Shown one piece after another: positions 15,135 through 23,311 of a stretch of DNA of 35,192 nt. The notes beneath the pieces are model-generated. The model was not told where the DNA came from. It saw only the letters and a program-made list of their open reading frames with translations, and made no database searches. Origin of the DNA: a virus; the IMG/VR virus record IMGVR_UViG_3300045950_000162, positions 1-35,192 of that record; one strand, written 5' to 3'. Positions within the stretch are counted from its first letter, which is position 1, and each line of letters begins with the position of its first letter. The position numbers and the translations under genes are program-made.

Positions 15135-15733
15135 GTTACCGCCTTCTCTGTGATAACCTGTTTGTCAACGCTGTCTATAAAAAAATGTTTTCTTGCCGGT
15201 ATCGTTACGCGATCTTTCAAGATAAATAAAACGAACGGCTCTGCCTTTTTCCCTTTCGCTCCCTTCAAAGCGGCCATCATCGCCTTTCCGCTCTTTGACT
15301 TCCATATGCTGTATCCGGCCCGCTTCATGCCCTCGATGCACTTGCCCGGAGTCAATCCGAACTTGCGCATCATCTGCCGCGCCTTCCATCCGGCAGGGAT
15401 ATAGAGCTTCTTTGCCTTTTTGGGCTTGACTGTCCCGCCCTGATGAATAAGCGGCCCCTGAATCGCCTTCGTGCCGATAACAGCCTTGTTGTTGTCGGAT
15501 TTGTAGTTGATGGAGGACATATATTTGCCGGTATCTCTCAAAGCTAATCCGCCTTTTTTCCATGCCCTTGTAAGCGGGGCATTCTCAGGCTGTATGCCTT
15601 TTTCGATCTTGCGCTGGGTTGAAGATGTCATGTATTGCCCGACCTCGGACATCAGTCCGCGAGCGTCTTTAATGCCGTTGATAAGCACTCTGAGCCTCTG
15701 CAAGTCTTTCTGGTCGATCTTTACTGAAAGCAT
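15116..15733 (-). CDS. Phage virion morphogenesis (tail completion) protein
   Basis: A 205-residue protein of the P2 gpS/Mu gpG group. It contains LMSEVGQYMTSSTQRKIEKG, then a basic stretch WKKGGLALRDTGKYMSSI, and AVIGTKAIQGPLIHQGGTVK. The pattern 'RDTG.Y..S....IGT....HQ.G' is the hallmark. It acts at the head-tail joining region. The C-terminus is Lys-rich. Overlaps both neighbours. Confidence 0.87.
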   Translation of the reverse strand: MLSVKIDQKDLQRLRVLINGIKDARGLMSEVGQYMTSSTQRKIEKGIQPENAPLTRAWKKGGLALRDTGKYMSSINYKSDNNKAVIGTKAIQGPLIHQGGTVKPKKAKKLYIPAGWKARQMMRKFGLTPGKCIEGMKRAGYSIWKSKSGKAMMAALKGAKGKKAEPFVLFILKDRVTIPARKHFFIDSVDKQVITEKAVTWLKKK

Positions 15734-16122
15734 TACTTAAACCCCTGCCAGTTATCAGTTCCGGCCTTTACTGCCCCTACAGGATCGCCTGCTGTTTTCT
15801 GTCCGCCTGTCTGCTGCGACAGGTCTTTATCTATGCAGTTTCCGTATTTCGCCCTCAGCAGGTCGTAGGCGTCCTGCTTTTTGTCCTTTGCTATATCCTC
15901 ATTTTCCGCAAAGCTGTAAAGCTCGTATAATGCCCGCTTGGTCAGGGCCTCTTTGTCTATTTCGTCTGTAAAGTCAGGCTCTACCCCGCATTTCCTGAGC
16001 TTTGCCCTTATCCAGACCTCTGCCTTTCGGATGCACTCGGCAGCTACCGGGTCATCCCCTCCGGTGAGGGTCTCGAAGTTATATCCCTTGATTTGGGTTT
16101 TCAGATAGTCAACGGTTATCAT
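15733..16122 (-). CDS. Head-tail connector protein (Mu gp36/DUF1320-like)
   Basis: A 129-residue protein with an all-helical connector pattern: VDYLKTQIKGYNFETLTGGD, then IRKAEVWIRAKLRKCG and ALTKRALYELYSFAENEDIA. It lies next to the virion morphogenesis gene, as gp36 does in Mu. There is no Shine-Dalgarno before ATG 16122, which directly follows a palindrome-rich spacer. A transcript processing or initiation point there is conceivable. Confidence 0.78.
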   Translation of the reverse strand: MITVDYLKTQIKGYNFETLTGGDDPVAAECIRKAEVWIRAKLRKCGVEPDFTDEIDKEALTKRALYELYSFAENEDIAKDKKQDAYDLLRAKYGNCIDKDLSQQTGGQKTAGDPVGAVKAGTDNWQGFK

Positions 16123-16138
16123 TTTTTTCGCTTTAAAC

Positions 16139-16237
16139 GGCTTTATAAACCTTTATAAAGCCCCTTTCTCTGCCTCCCTTGATTCAGGGGCTTGCCCCTG
16201 CGCCCAAAGAGGCAGGGGAGGGATTGCCCTCCCCTGC
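16139..16237. repeat. Three palindromes in the capsid-connector spacer
   Basis: The 119-bp spacer holds three inverted repeats: GGCTTTATAAA/TTTATAAAGCC (16139-16162, 2-base gap), CAGGGGC/GCCCCTG around 16186-16201, and GCAGGGGAGGG/CCCTCCCCTGC (16212-16237, 4-base loop). The last lies 4 bases beyond the capsid stop and could act as a terminator or mRNA-3'-end stabiliser for the abundant capsid message. No T-run follows it. Confidence 0.7.
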
Positions 16238-16241
16238 GAAA

Positions 16242-17219
16242 CTATGGCAGCATCTGCGCCCAGCATATAGCCTTTGGCACAGGCACAGGCAGCGGTTTTG
16301 ACTTGCCTACCACCTCGATACCTGATGGATTCTTCTTCTTCTCCGGGGACGCATAGAACGGCATCGGCAAAAGCCCCGCGTCAATGTCGTCAATCGCCAG
16401 ATAGTAGAAGCTGAACGGAGCGTCTATTGCCACGGCGCATACCTTCTTGGCATTAACAACAGCAGTGGAAGCCCCCGTCTGCGGGTTCTGATATGTCCCG
16501 TTAAAGAGCCTCAGCGTAAATGACGCTACCTGTATGCCGTCAGGCATGATCCTTGCCGCAACCGTGCCGGAATCCTGAAGCGCCAGCACCTTTGATGCGA
16601 CCTTTACATACACATCCTTGCCGACTAAAAACTCGACCTTTGAACCGAAGCCCTGCTCTATGACCAGAGTGCTCATGTTTATAAGGTCCAAAAGTATCTC
16701 TTCCAGAGTTGCCGTATCCCATGTTTTGGCAAGAACAAACTCCAGAGTGGCCCCGAAGCTGATGTTATAGGAGTCCCATCCGCTCTTTGTCTTCATCGGA
16801 TATGATATTGCCCCTGTAAGAGACTGCGCGGACAGCGCCTCGGATGTCTTCCTTACTGTCTTGCGCATCCGGTCTATCCGGTTATTGATATACTGTTGAA
16901 TGCCCTCTTCTTTTAGGAGCTTGAGGTTATTAAGAGATGCCGCGTCAATAAAGGTCTCGGTATCAACAGGCTGCGCCTCTATGTAGGTAATGCTCTCGCC
17001 TCCGCCGTCTATCGAGACAGCGGGAGATCCGCGCTTTACTACGGGGACATTCTTGATTACCGCTGTGATCTCGTCCACTCCTATCACCGGCAGAGGGTGA
17101 TTAGTCCTCACCGACTCCGGGTAGATCAAGTCCATTACAGGCGTATTCAGCGGCGGCAGCGCGGCAAGCGTCTTTGCCACTGATGCCGGCGTGAAATATT
17201 TTCTGAGATCTATTTCCAT
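16242..17219 (-). CDS. Major capsid protein (lambda gpE-like family)
   Basis: A 325-residue capsid protein of the phage major capsid protein E family. Recognised from YFTPASVAKTLAALPPLNTP (start), the middle ESITYIEAQPVDTETFIDAA segment, the RIDRMRKTVRKTSEALSAQS LTGAI helix and the C-terminal IDAPFSFYYLAIDDIDAGLL P. It lies after protease/scaffold and decoration genes, the usual order. Ribosome site is GGAGG. Mu itself uses another capsid subtype, so this head may be a mosaic replacement. Confidence 0.88.
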   Translation of the reverse strand: MEIDLRKYFTPASVAKTLAALPPLNTPVMDLIYPESVRTNHPLPVIGVDEITAVIKNVPVVKRGSPAVSIDGGGESITYIEAQPVDTETFIDAASLNNLKLLKEEGIQQYINNRIDRMRKTVRKTSEALSAQSLTGAISYPMKTKSGWDSYNISFGATLEFVLAKTWDTATLEEILLDLINMSTLVIEQGFGSKVEFLVGKDVYVKVASKVLALQDSGTVAARIMPDGIQVASFTLRLFNGTYQNPQTGASTAVVNAKKVCAVAIDAPFSFYYLAIDDIDAGLLPMPFYASPEKKKNPSGIEVVGKSKPLPVPVPKAICWAQMLP

Positions 17220-17231
17220 AGCTTTTCCTCC

Positions 17232-17807
17232 TTACCAAGCAAAAATAGCGGGCTCAAGTTTTTTGAGGTCCGCGTCGGCGGGAGTGCCAGCGCCCACCTT
17301 GAGATTTGACTTAACAACTACGCCATGACAAAGCACCTCGCCTGCCGTGTCCTTTGCCGTGTCAACGCCCCGCGTAAGCACGCCTACGGGCTTATTTGCA
17401 TAGGCAGCCGTAACATTGACTGCATTTGCAGGTGCGGCGGTGAAGGTTACATTGATATCGCCAGTCTTATAGTTCACATATCCGGAGCCGCCTGTACCTT
17501 TGAGGTTGCCGTTTTCGTCATCGCTGAGCGTCACAGTGCCCGCTGTAACGGTCACGCTACCAGGACATACAGGTTTATCTGTAAGCGTGCCGCTGAACGA
17601 TGTGGCGGTACCATTACCAGTGCCAATCACCTGAGAGTAATCTTTTTTATACGGTACTTTGTCGCCGTTTGAGTCCTCCGCAAGGATCAACCCTGCTGCA
17701 AGCTCTCCCTGATTGGCCTTGAGTTTCTCGGTTACTATCAGGGGAGGGTGCGCCGGATTTATTACCTGCACCTCTATAAATGTCTGTTTCCCTAATACTG
17801 CGTCCAT
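17232..17807 (-). CDS. Head decoration protein with inserted beta domain
   Basis: This 191-residue protein lies between the scaffold and capsid genes. The ends fit a lambda gpD-like decoration protein: LKANQGELAAGLILAEDSNG near the start and PVGVLTRGVDTAKDTAGEVL CHGVVV near the end. Between them, about residues 55-140 form a Gly/Thr-rich beta insert (GSGYVNYKTGDINVTFTAAP) like the repeat domains on phage surfaces. The insert resembles in pattern the one in the tail sheath. Ribosome site AAGGAGG. Confidence 0.8.
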   Translation of the reverse strand: MDAVLGKQTFIEVQVINPAHPPLIVTEKLKANQGELAAGLILAEDSNGDKVPYKKDYSQVIGTGNGTATSFSGTLTDKPVCPGSVTVTAGTVTLSDDENGNLKGTGGSGYVNYKTGDINVTFTAAPANAVNVTAAYANKPVGVLTRGVDTAKDTAGEVLCHGVVVKSNLKVGAGTPADADLKKLEPAIFAW

Positions 17808-17819
17808 ATTGTTCCCTCC

Positions 17820-18182
17820 TTACATGCTTTTTATCATCGCTGCGGCATCCACCGAGCTGCCGCCCGTATCCGGCGCATCGCCCATATCCACACTTCCGGG
17901 TTTGACCGGCAGCGGGATCAAGGCGAATATCTCGCTCAGGATATCGAATGCAGACACCTTCCTCTTGCCGGCATCATCGCTCAACTCGATAGTCTCATCG
18001 AGCGAGAGATGATCTGCAAGCTCCATTACCAGAGCAGCCTTTGCAGCAGGGACTTTCCCTGCAATCGCGTTTTTGAGCGCATCCTTCTTTGCATTCCTGA
18101 GCGCTGTCTCAAGATCGCTCGCCTTCTTTTTGGCGTCGGCAAGCTCAAGGTCCTTGCCTTCATCCTTTGGTTCATCAGGCAT
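17820..18182 (-). CDS. Nested scaffold protein (internal start)
   Basis: Inside the protease gene, ATG at codon 150 has its own strong ribosome site (AAAAGGAGG, 8-base spacing, 18199-18191). It would give a free 120-residue scaffold beginning MPDEPKDEGKDLELADAKKK. Mu makes gpZ from within gene I, and lambda Nu3 arises within C, in the same way. The independent site supports real expression. Confidence 0.8.
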   Translation of the reverse strand: MPDEPKDEGKDLELADAKKKASDLETALRNAKKDALKNAIAGKVPAAKAALVMELADHLSLDETIELSDDAGKRKVSAFDILSEIFALIPLPVKPGSVDMGDAPDTGGSSVDAAAMIKSM

Positions 18183-18629
18183 AGTCTTTACCTCCTTTTG
18201 TTTAGATTCATCAGGGAATGTCCATGTCTCCTGAACATCGGACATATTGATTACTTTGCTGTCCATGATTTTAAGATCCTTGATTTTTGGCGGCACTGCG
18301 CCGAGGAATGCGAGATGATGAAGAAACCGTTTTCCGTCAGATGCCCGTTTATGAATACCTACAGACCACTTCTTATAGAGTCCCTGTTCAAAGGCCTCTT
18401 TTAAGACATCCGAAAGTTCTACATCTCCGTAAAGGATTTTCTCGGGCTCTGAATACTCGACCGATTTCACCCATCCAAACGCAGGCATAAAATCGGCAAG
18501 ATGATGTCCAAGCGTTACAGGGACCTCGGACTCAAAAGTCTCTACCGCATCACTGAGAGCCTGTTCTGTAACAACGGTTCCGTCTATTCCAAACTTCCCC
18601 GGCTTTGCGAGTTGAAGCCTTAATGCCAT
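17820..18629 (-). CDS. Prohead protease-scaffold protein (Mu I-like)
   Basis: This 269-residue protein has an N-terminal protease-type domain (1-125), with the His pair at 42-43 (TLGHHLADFMPAFGW) and S89 (KKWSVGIHK) as possible catalytic residues, and the FLHHLAFLGAVPPKIKDL motif seen in Mu I proteins. A charged helical C-terminal half (150-270, ELADAKKKASDLETALRNAK) fits a scaffold. It digests the scaffold during head maturation. The gene has AAAGGAGG at the start, and one putative late promoter lies just upstream. Confidence 0.86.
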   Translation of the reverse strand: MALRLQLAKPGKFGIDGTVVTEQALSDAVETFESEVPVTLGHHLADFMPAFGWVKSVEYSEPEKILYGDVELSDVLKEAFEQGLYKKWSVGIHKRASDGKRFLHHLAFLGAVPPKIKDLKIMDSKVINMSDVQETWTFPDESKQKEVKTMPDEPKDEGKDLELADAKKKASDLETALRNAKKDALKNAIAGKVPAAKAALVMELADHLSLDETIELSDDAGKRKVSAFDILSEIFALIPLPVKPGSVDMGDAPDTGGSSVDAAAMIKSM

Positions 18630-18656
18630 AAACTACACCTCCTTTTACTGCGTAGA

Positions 18657-18697
18657 CTATCAGGAAACAAAGGCGGGCATTGTAAAATCTGATAAAA
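18657..18697 (-). promoter_or_regulatory. Putative late promoter before protease (PI-like)
   Basis: On the minus strand, TTTTATCAGATTTTACA (18697-18681) is followed 18 bases later by TGATAG. It lies in the 74-bp gap between MuF and the protease, 28 bases before the protease ATG counted from the -10. It matches the copies before holin and baseplate J at 15-16 of 17 positions. Confidence 0.6.
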
Positions 18698-18703
18698 TAT
18701 AAA

Positions 18704-19735
18704 TTAATAATTCACCGATAATTTTTTAGCAGCCTCTTTGATTTCGTCCTCGACGCCGTATTGCCTTGCCCGCTTTTTCATCTCAGGGGTCATGCGATAG
18801 AATGACTCTGTCTCAAGCGGATCTCCGCCGAAGCCCTTTTGCACCGGCTCGAACTTTTTCAATTCTTTTGACGGCGTAACCGGCAGATCCAATACCTTTG
18901 CCTCTGCAGCATCAATGCCGCGCACAGTTGACCGGCACGCGAAATGAAGCGGCGGCCAGTTTGAAGACCACCATGAGTCCTTTGCCGGTCTTCGCACTCC
19001 CGATCTCTGTCTGCATATCAGGGACTGACGGCTATCCACGATGCCTACGAACTCAAGCATCTTTGGAGGGTTCTGTCTGAACTGCATCAAACGACCGGCG
19101 TTATAGTTAGTCTGGATGTTTGTTCTAAAAACCGTCTCCCAGTACCACGGGTCAGACTTGTGAAACCCCGCTTTTTTGAGAATCTCGTCTTTTCCGGCTT
19201 CTTCCCAAAATTGAGCGAGTGTCTTCCCTTCGTCCTGCGCCCTGATAAGCTGCTGCCTTATCGCCTCGATAGCATCGTATTGCGCGAGCCTTGCCACGCT
19301 GAATGCCCTGAATCGAAGCTTTGATTCCAAATCTTTATAAGCCTTTTTTGATATAGGTATTCGGGCTTTCAGGAAGTTCATAACCTGTTCAAAAGGCACA
19401 GGCTCAGGAAAAGCATCAAGCTCTATATCCTCGCTGTTGTCTGATAATTCTATATCACTGCCTGCGTGATCCATGCCGAGCATGAATGAAAATATAAATG
19501 CGTCTCTCAGCTTCTCTGCCAGTTCCTTCGACGCCGGAACTTGTAAAGCATTATCCTGTAAAGGGGACTGTCCCGGAATTACGGACGCTGGAAGGCGTCG
19601 TAGATTCGGGACTGTCCCCGTGATAAAGGTATCAGCGAAAATGTCTGTGATGTCATTCAGGAGCTTGCCTGCGACCCTGTCGAGCTCTTCTGCCTTTGCT
19701 ATTTCCTGCCTTAGATAGTCCGGCGTGTCCGCAAA
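18704..19735 (-). CDS. MuF head morphogenesis domain, joined to portal by a frame change
   Basis: The frame is open from inside the portal end (T-run 19741-19733) to the stop at 18704. The MuF core is clear: DPWYWETVFRTNIQTNYNAG RLMQFR, VDSRQSLICRQRSG and LHFACRSTVRG. No ATG, GTG or TTG occurs before ATG 19483, and that ATG has no ribosome site. Yet the 84 codons before it look coding (FADTPDYLRQEIAKAEELDR, then ELAEKLRDAFIFSFMLGMD) and resemble the C-terminal helical domain of portals. Either ribosomes slip -1 on the T9 run to make a portal-MuF fusion, or a T is miscounted. One copy of the palindromic element is inserted in frame. Confidence 0.82.
   Translation of the reverse strand, partial: FADTPDYLRQEIAKAEELDRVAGKLLNDITDIFADTFITGTVPNLRRLPASVIPGQSPLQDNALQVPASKELAEKLRDAFIFSFMLGMDHAGSDIELSDNSEDIELDAFPEPVPFEQVMNFLKARIPISKKAYKDLESKLRFRAFSVARLAQYDAIEAIRQQLIRAQDEGKTLAQFWEEAGKDEILKKAGFHKSDPWYWETVFRTNIQTNYNAGRLMQFRQNPPKMLEFVGIVDSRQSLICRQRSGVRRPAKDSWWSSNWPPLHFACRSTVRGIDAAEAKVLDLPVTPSKELKKFEPVQKGFGGDPLETESFYRMTPEMKKRARQYGVEDEIKEAAKKLSVNY
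19563..19619. repeat. Palindromic element, copy 1 (57 bp)
   Basis: The ends are GGGGACTGTCCC and GGGACTGTCCCC, with an inner ACGC/GGCGT hairpin. It is inserted in the portal/MuF coding frame, adding 19 codons (read as TGTVPNLRRLPASVIPGQSP) without a stop. Confidence 0.92.
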
Positions 19736-20982
19736 AAAAAACCGTCGCTCAACTCTGCTGCGCTGCTATTTTGCGCTGCCGTTGAGCTTGCAGACTTCCT
19801 AAACTCCGGGCTGATGATGAATACATCCGCATCATTCGCCGGTTTCGGAATGTTGTATTTCGTGTAGAGCGCGCTCTGTGAGATAGGCACTCCCCTGTCA
19901 ATCGCATCCTTAACTATCTCCCAAGAGGCATAATCATCCGTATCAAACTCGAGGATCGGCTTGGGCGCATCTGGGCCGTAATTCAACTCGACGATCCACG
20001 CTATCAGAGTCTTATTGAGGGTATAAGCAAGCTGTTTTGCATCACCGGCAGCAAGAGTCTTTTCCATCTTCTCATGCACTTCTGCCTGTGAGCGTGTGCC
20101 GTATTGCCCTTCACCGCTTGCCAGCGACTGGCCCGTGATGGCATAAGAGATCTGCACATCGCAAGCCTCTATGAGCGTTTTGAACGACGATAGGTCTCCC
20201 TTAACCTCCAGCGTAGTTACTTCTTTGACATTTGCCAATGCCACAGCCGCATCGCTCTGGATGCCGGAGAGCATCTCTGCAAGCATCTTTGCGCGCTCTC
20301 TGGCCTTATCTTCATCATCCGTTTCAAAAAGAGCAAGCACAGTAGGAACTCCGAACTTTTCTGCGGCAGTAAGCCAAAACCTCCATCCTGCCTTTTTGAA
20401 CATCCACGGCCAGTAGCACTGCTTCAGAACCGCATTGCCGTAAGGATTCTCCGCGCCTGAGTTATGAGTGTGGACGATGTATTTATACGGCTCATCGAGC
20501 GGCGTCTTCTGTCCCTGATTCAATAACACCGGCGTTCCGTCAGGCTTGAACATAAAGCGTTCCGCCTTCCTGTTTTTAAGCGCGGCGGGCTTCCATTTGC
20601 CATCCTGCAATGACCATATGATCTCTGAGAGAGAAAAGCCGAAATCGAGAGCGGACAAGAGCTCCTTCATCTCCTGATAGAGGTTCATAGCTTTAATTGT
20701 CTTGCTTACGAAATCTGATATTTCCTGCGCTAAAGGAGTCTCGCCGCCCGGAACGAGATAATACGGATAATTCAGCACATCGGCTTTCCTGATATCCAAC
20801 AACGATGATATCCGGGCGTCGAGCTTCATCTTTTCATATATCTCAAGGTTCTGCCCCGTATCCTGAAGGAGCTCATCAGGATTCGGCATGAGTTCCGTGA
20901 ATGCGCCGAGTTTTGCCGCAAACGGACTGATTACCTCCGCTGCCAGAACATTCTTATCTGCTGTCTTTTTATCATCAGGCAT
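19711..20982 (-). CDS. Portal protein (Mu gp29/DUF935-like)
   Basis: A 423-residue protein of the Mu portal family: EIYEKMKLDARISSLLDIRK ADVL near the start, DFGFSLSEIIWSLQDGKWKP, GNAVLKQCYWPWMFKKAGWR FWLTAAEKFGVP and TGQSLASGEGQYGTRSQAEVH. It forms the DNA gate. I prefer ATG 20982 to ATG 20988 because GAGGAGGT is then well spaced. The frame stops at 19711, seven codons after a nine-T run, which truncates the usual helical C-terminus; that domain continues in the -1 frame. Confidence 0.93.
   Translation of the reverse strand: MPDDKKTADKNVLAAEVISPFAAKLGAFTELMPNPDELLQDTGQNLEIYEKMKLDARISSLLDIRKADVLNYPYYLVPGGETPLAQEISDFVSKTIKAMNLYQEMKELLSALDFGFSLSEIIWSLQDGKWKPAALKNRKAERFMFKPDGTPVLLNQGQKTPLDEPYKYIVHTHNSGAENPYGNAVLKQCYWPWMFKKAGWRFWLTAAEKFGVPTVLALFETDDEDKARERAKMLAEMLSGIQSDAAVALANVKEVTTLEVKGDLSSFKTLIEACDVQISYAITGQSLASGEGQYGTRSQAEVHEKMEKTLAAGDAKQLAYTLNKTLIAWIVELNYGPDAPKPILEFDTDDYASWEIVKDAIDRGVPISQSALYTKYNIPKPANDADVFIISPEFRKSASSTAAQNSSAAELSDGFFLRTRRTI
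19733..19741 (-). promoter_or_regulatory. Nine-T run: possible -1 slip site, portal to MuF
   Basis: In the portal frame the run reads GGT TTT TTT TTG, which contains T TTT TTT and T TTT TTG heptamers. A -1 slip yields TTT TTT TTT GCG and enters the MuF frame. Homopolymer miscounting is the alternative. Confidence 0.55.
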
Positions 20983-22501
20983 TGCCATACCTCCTCAAAA
21001 CAAGAGAGCTTTCCCGCTTTATGCCGAGCCCCTGCACATAAGGCTCAGGCTTTTTCTCTACAATCAACTCCGATACAGCCATCTCCAATGCATCCGGCAG
21101 GTCGTCATTACCTTTCGGGAATTCCTCCAGTTGTTCAATAAGCAGCTTCTGCCGGTCTTTCTGAAATACTATTATTCCGGCTTCAACCAGCGGCGACAGC
21201 TTACTGATCCGGAACTCTTTATTGCCGGTCTGTTTAATGCCTTTTACAGGCAGCACAAGCCCTTCGCGGGTGGCTTCACGCAAAAGCTGATTCTTGTATA
21301 TCTCCTGAAACGCCTGTATCTCAAAGACTATCTTCGATGGCTTCCATGCCCGATATTTGGCGATGATCCTGGCTATAAGCTTCATGTCCGATACTTTCTC
21401 GCCGTCCGCATCGAGCACATATATCTGGCCGTTTTCCGCCCTGCCCGCAACAACGATTGCGGAGTAGTCTCCGGTTGCCTTGCCTGTGGCAGGGTCCACA
21501 GCCATAATGATCTTGAGCTTAGTGTTTCTTATGTCCTGCGTCTCATACCCCTGAAACCATTCTTTTCTGAATTTACGCTCCTCATCAGGAAGCGGATCAT
21601 TCTCCCATTCGGTTGCGAATATATGAGAGCCTAAGTCTATTCTCTTTTTTTCGATGTCTTTAAGGCTCCAACGCTGCGGCCACAGCGGATTGCCTTCAGG
21701 CGTAATAGCAGAGAACCTGAGACCTACCCAGTTCTTTAACTTTGCACCGTCCTTGATCTCGCCGAGGAGGCGGCTCGGCAGATCGTCCGGGTGCATTATC
21801 GTATTGACTATGACGATCAAAGAGTCTTTCCCTAAGTTCATAATGACGCGCTTGAACCACTTGTAAAGGTTCTCTCTCGATGTCTTGCTGTTGACCTCTT
21901 TATCTTTCAAAAGGTCGTCGCAGATTATATGCGTGGGCCGCATAGTGCGGCTCGCCATGCCTCTGATAGCCTCTCCGGCGCCGACAGCTCCTACGGTATT
22001 GCCGTTTCTGAGAACGATCTTATTTTTCTTCCAGATGCGGCCCTTCATATCTCCGAAGTCTTCATATATGCGCTCATTGTTCTCTATCTCGTATTTGATG
22101 TAATCGAGAAAGTCGCAGGCCTTTTCTTTTGAGGCGCCCGCTATCACAGGGAAAACCTTTTGCTTTGTAAGGACAAGCCATAGAGGAAATGCCTTGCTCA
22201 TCCTCGTGGATTTGCCGTGATCCCTCGGCTCTATGTCGAGGATACCGCCGGGCTTCTTTACCGGTCTCAAATATCCGTGATGCTCTGTCTTAATAAACCG
22301 CTTCAATGATTTTATATGCGGCGGCGCAACGGCCTGCTTATTTACTATGTCAATAACTGATTTCTGATACTCGCCGAACGGCAGCGGAAAAGCGTCTTTG
22401 AGATAGTATGAACAAAAAAATGCAAAGTCAGCCTTAGCCCTCGAAAGCCGCTTTTCCTTTTCCCTGTCTATATCTCCGACCAGTTCCTTGAGTATGCTCA
22501 T
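20975..22501 (-). CDS. Terminase large subunit (Mu gp28-like)
   Basis: A 508-residue DNA-packaging motor. The ATPase domain has a Walker A variant PRDHGKS (92-98), Walker B THIICDDL (190-197) and coupling segment VIVNTIMHPDDLPSR. The nuclease domain has AVDPATGKATGDYSAIVV (334-351, D336) and a C-terminal GNDDLPDALEMAV. These define a headful-type terminase. The start overlaps the DUF3486 stop (ATGA) and the end overlaps the portal. Confidence 0.96.
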   Translation of the reverse strand: MSILKELVGDIDREKEKRLSRAKADFAFFCSYYLKDAFPLPFGEYQKSVIDIVNKQAVAPPHIKSLKRFIKTEHHGYLRPVKKPGGILDIEPRDHGKSTRMSKAFPLWLVLTKQKVFPVIAGASKEKACDFLDYIKYEIENNERIYEDFGDMKGRIWKKNKIVLRNGNTVGAVGAGEAIRGMASRTMRPTHIICDDLLKDKEVNSKTSRENLYKWFKRVIMNLGKDSLIVIVNTIMHPDDLPSRLLGEIKDGAKLKNWVGLRFSAITPEGNPLWPQRWSLKDIEKKRIDLGSHIFATEWENDPLPDEERKFRKEWFQGYETQDIRNTKLKIIMAVDPATGKATGDYSAIVVAGRAENGQIYVLDADGEKVSDMKLIARIIAKYRAWKPSKIVFEIQAFQEIYKNQLLREATREGLVLPVKGIKQTGNKEFRISKLSPLVEAGIIVFQKDRQKLLIEQLEEFPKGNDDLPDALEMAVSELIVEKKPEPYVQGLGIKRESSLVLRRYGNA

Positions 22502-23019
22502 TTTTCAGCCTTAATGCCCTCTATTATCTCTGCAAGTCGGCGCTTTAAATCGGGATGCTTGCTTAATTCCGCTTCTACAGCCTGCATGATCTCCCTCTTT
22601 GCAGCCTCAAAGCCCTTCTGAAAATCGAGCCTGAGTTTCGAGACCTTTACCTGCGCTTCTGACAGTTTCCTTACTGCCTCGATGAATTTCAAAGGGTCGT
22701 CAAAGTTAATGCTGTCCACCTCTTTGCTGAAATTCATAATGTTGTGCGCTATCAAAGATGTGGCAACCTCGATGACATCCGTGTTGGGATTCTCTCTGAC
22801 GGCATCAACAAGCACTTTAGCCTCTTGCACCGATTTCTTATACAGTTCCGCTATATCCTTTGTGCTCTTGAGTTTCCTGCGGATGCTCTCGCGGCTTATG
22901 TCATAGCCCTCTGCCTTGAGTGTCTGTTCTATCTCATGTATTGTCTTTTGCTCTTTGTTGTAAAGCTCAAGTATCCTCTCCACAAGCCCGTATATGTCAA
23001 TTTTTGATCGCTGTCCCAT
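22498..23019 (-). CDS. DUF3486 protein (Mu gp27-like, small-terminase position)
   Basis: A 173-residue helical protein: RSKIDIYGLVERILELYNKE, then HEIEQTLKAEGYDISRESIR RKLK gives an N-terminal HTH, and SEAQVKVSKLRLDFQKGFEA is the conserved helical tail. This is the DUF3486 pattern found directly upstream of Mu-type large terminases, and it probably serves as the DNA-recognition subunit. Start overlaps the upstream stop (TAATG). Confidence 0.92.
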   Translation of the reverse strand: MGQRSKIDIYGLVERILELYNKEQKTIHEIEQTLKAEGYDISRESIRRKLKSTKDIAELYKKSVQEAKVLVDAVRENPNTDVIEVATSLIAHNIMNFSKEVDSINFDDPLKFIEAVRKLSEAQVKVSKLRLDFQKGFEAAKREIMQAVEAELSKHPDLKRRLAEIIEGIKAEK

Positions 23020-23309
23020 TATTCCCTTTCCTCCAATAATATGCCGTTGTCGTTCTCTGTCCCGTCAAGAAGGTCAATGCCCTTGGGAGTGATCTTGTAA
23101 AAGACATTCTCTTCATATCTCCTGACAGGATGCGGCTTCTTTATAGCCTCAACATAGCCTTTGTCAACAAGGTATGAAAGGGTTTTGCGAATATGACTAT
23201 CCCTGTAGTCCCTATAAAAAACTCCTATAACATCGAGTTCAAGCACCATGCTTGGATATACTTTGTTTAAAAATTCCAGCATCATGCCGCGCAAAGATTT
23301 AAGATGCAT
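23019..23309 (-). CDS. Winged-helix phage protein (VpaChn25_0724-like)
   Basis: A 96-residue protein with a winged-helix pattern: HIRKTLSYLVDKGYVEAIKK, then RRYEENVFYKITPKGIDLLD. It fits the small DNA-binding family that precedes DUF3486 in Mu-like phages (about Mu gp26 position). Its role is not known. Ribosome site AGGAGGAG. Confidence 0.85.
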   Translation of the reverse strand: MHLKSLRGMMLEFLNKVYPSMVLELDVIGVFYRDYRDSHIRKTLSYLVDKGYVEAIKKPHPVRRYEENVFYKITPKGIDLLDGTENDNGILLEERE

Positions 23310-23311
23310 GA

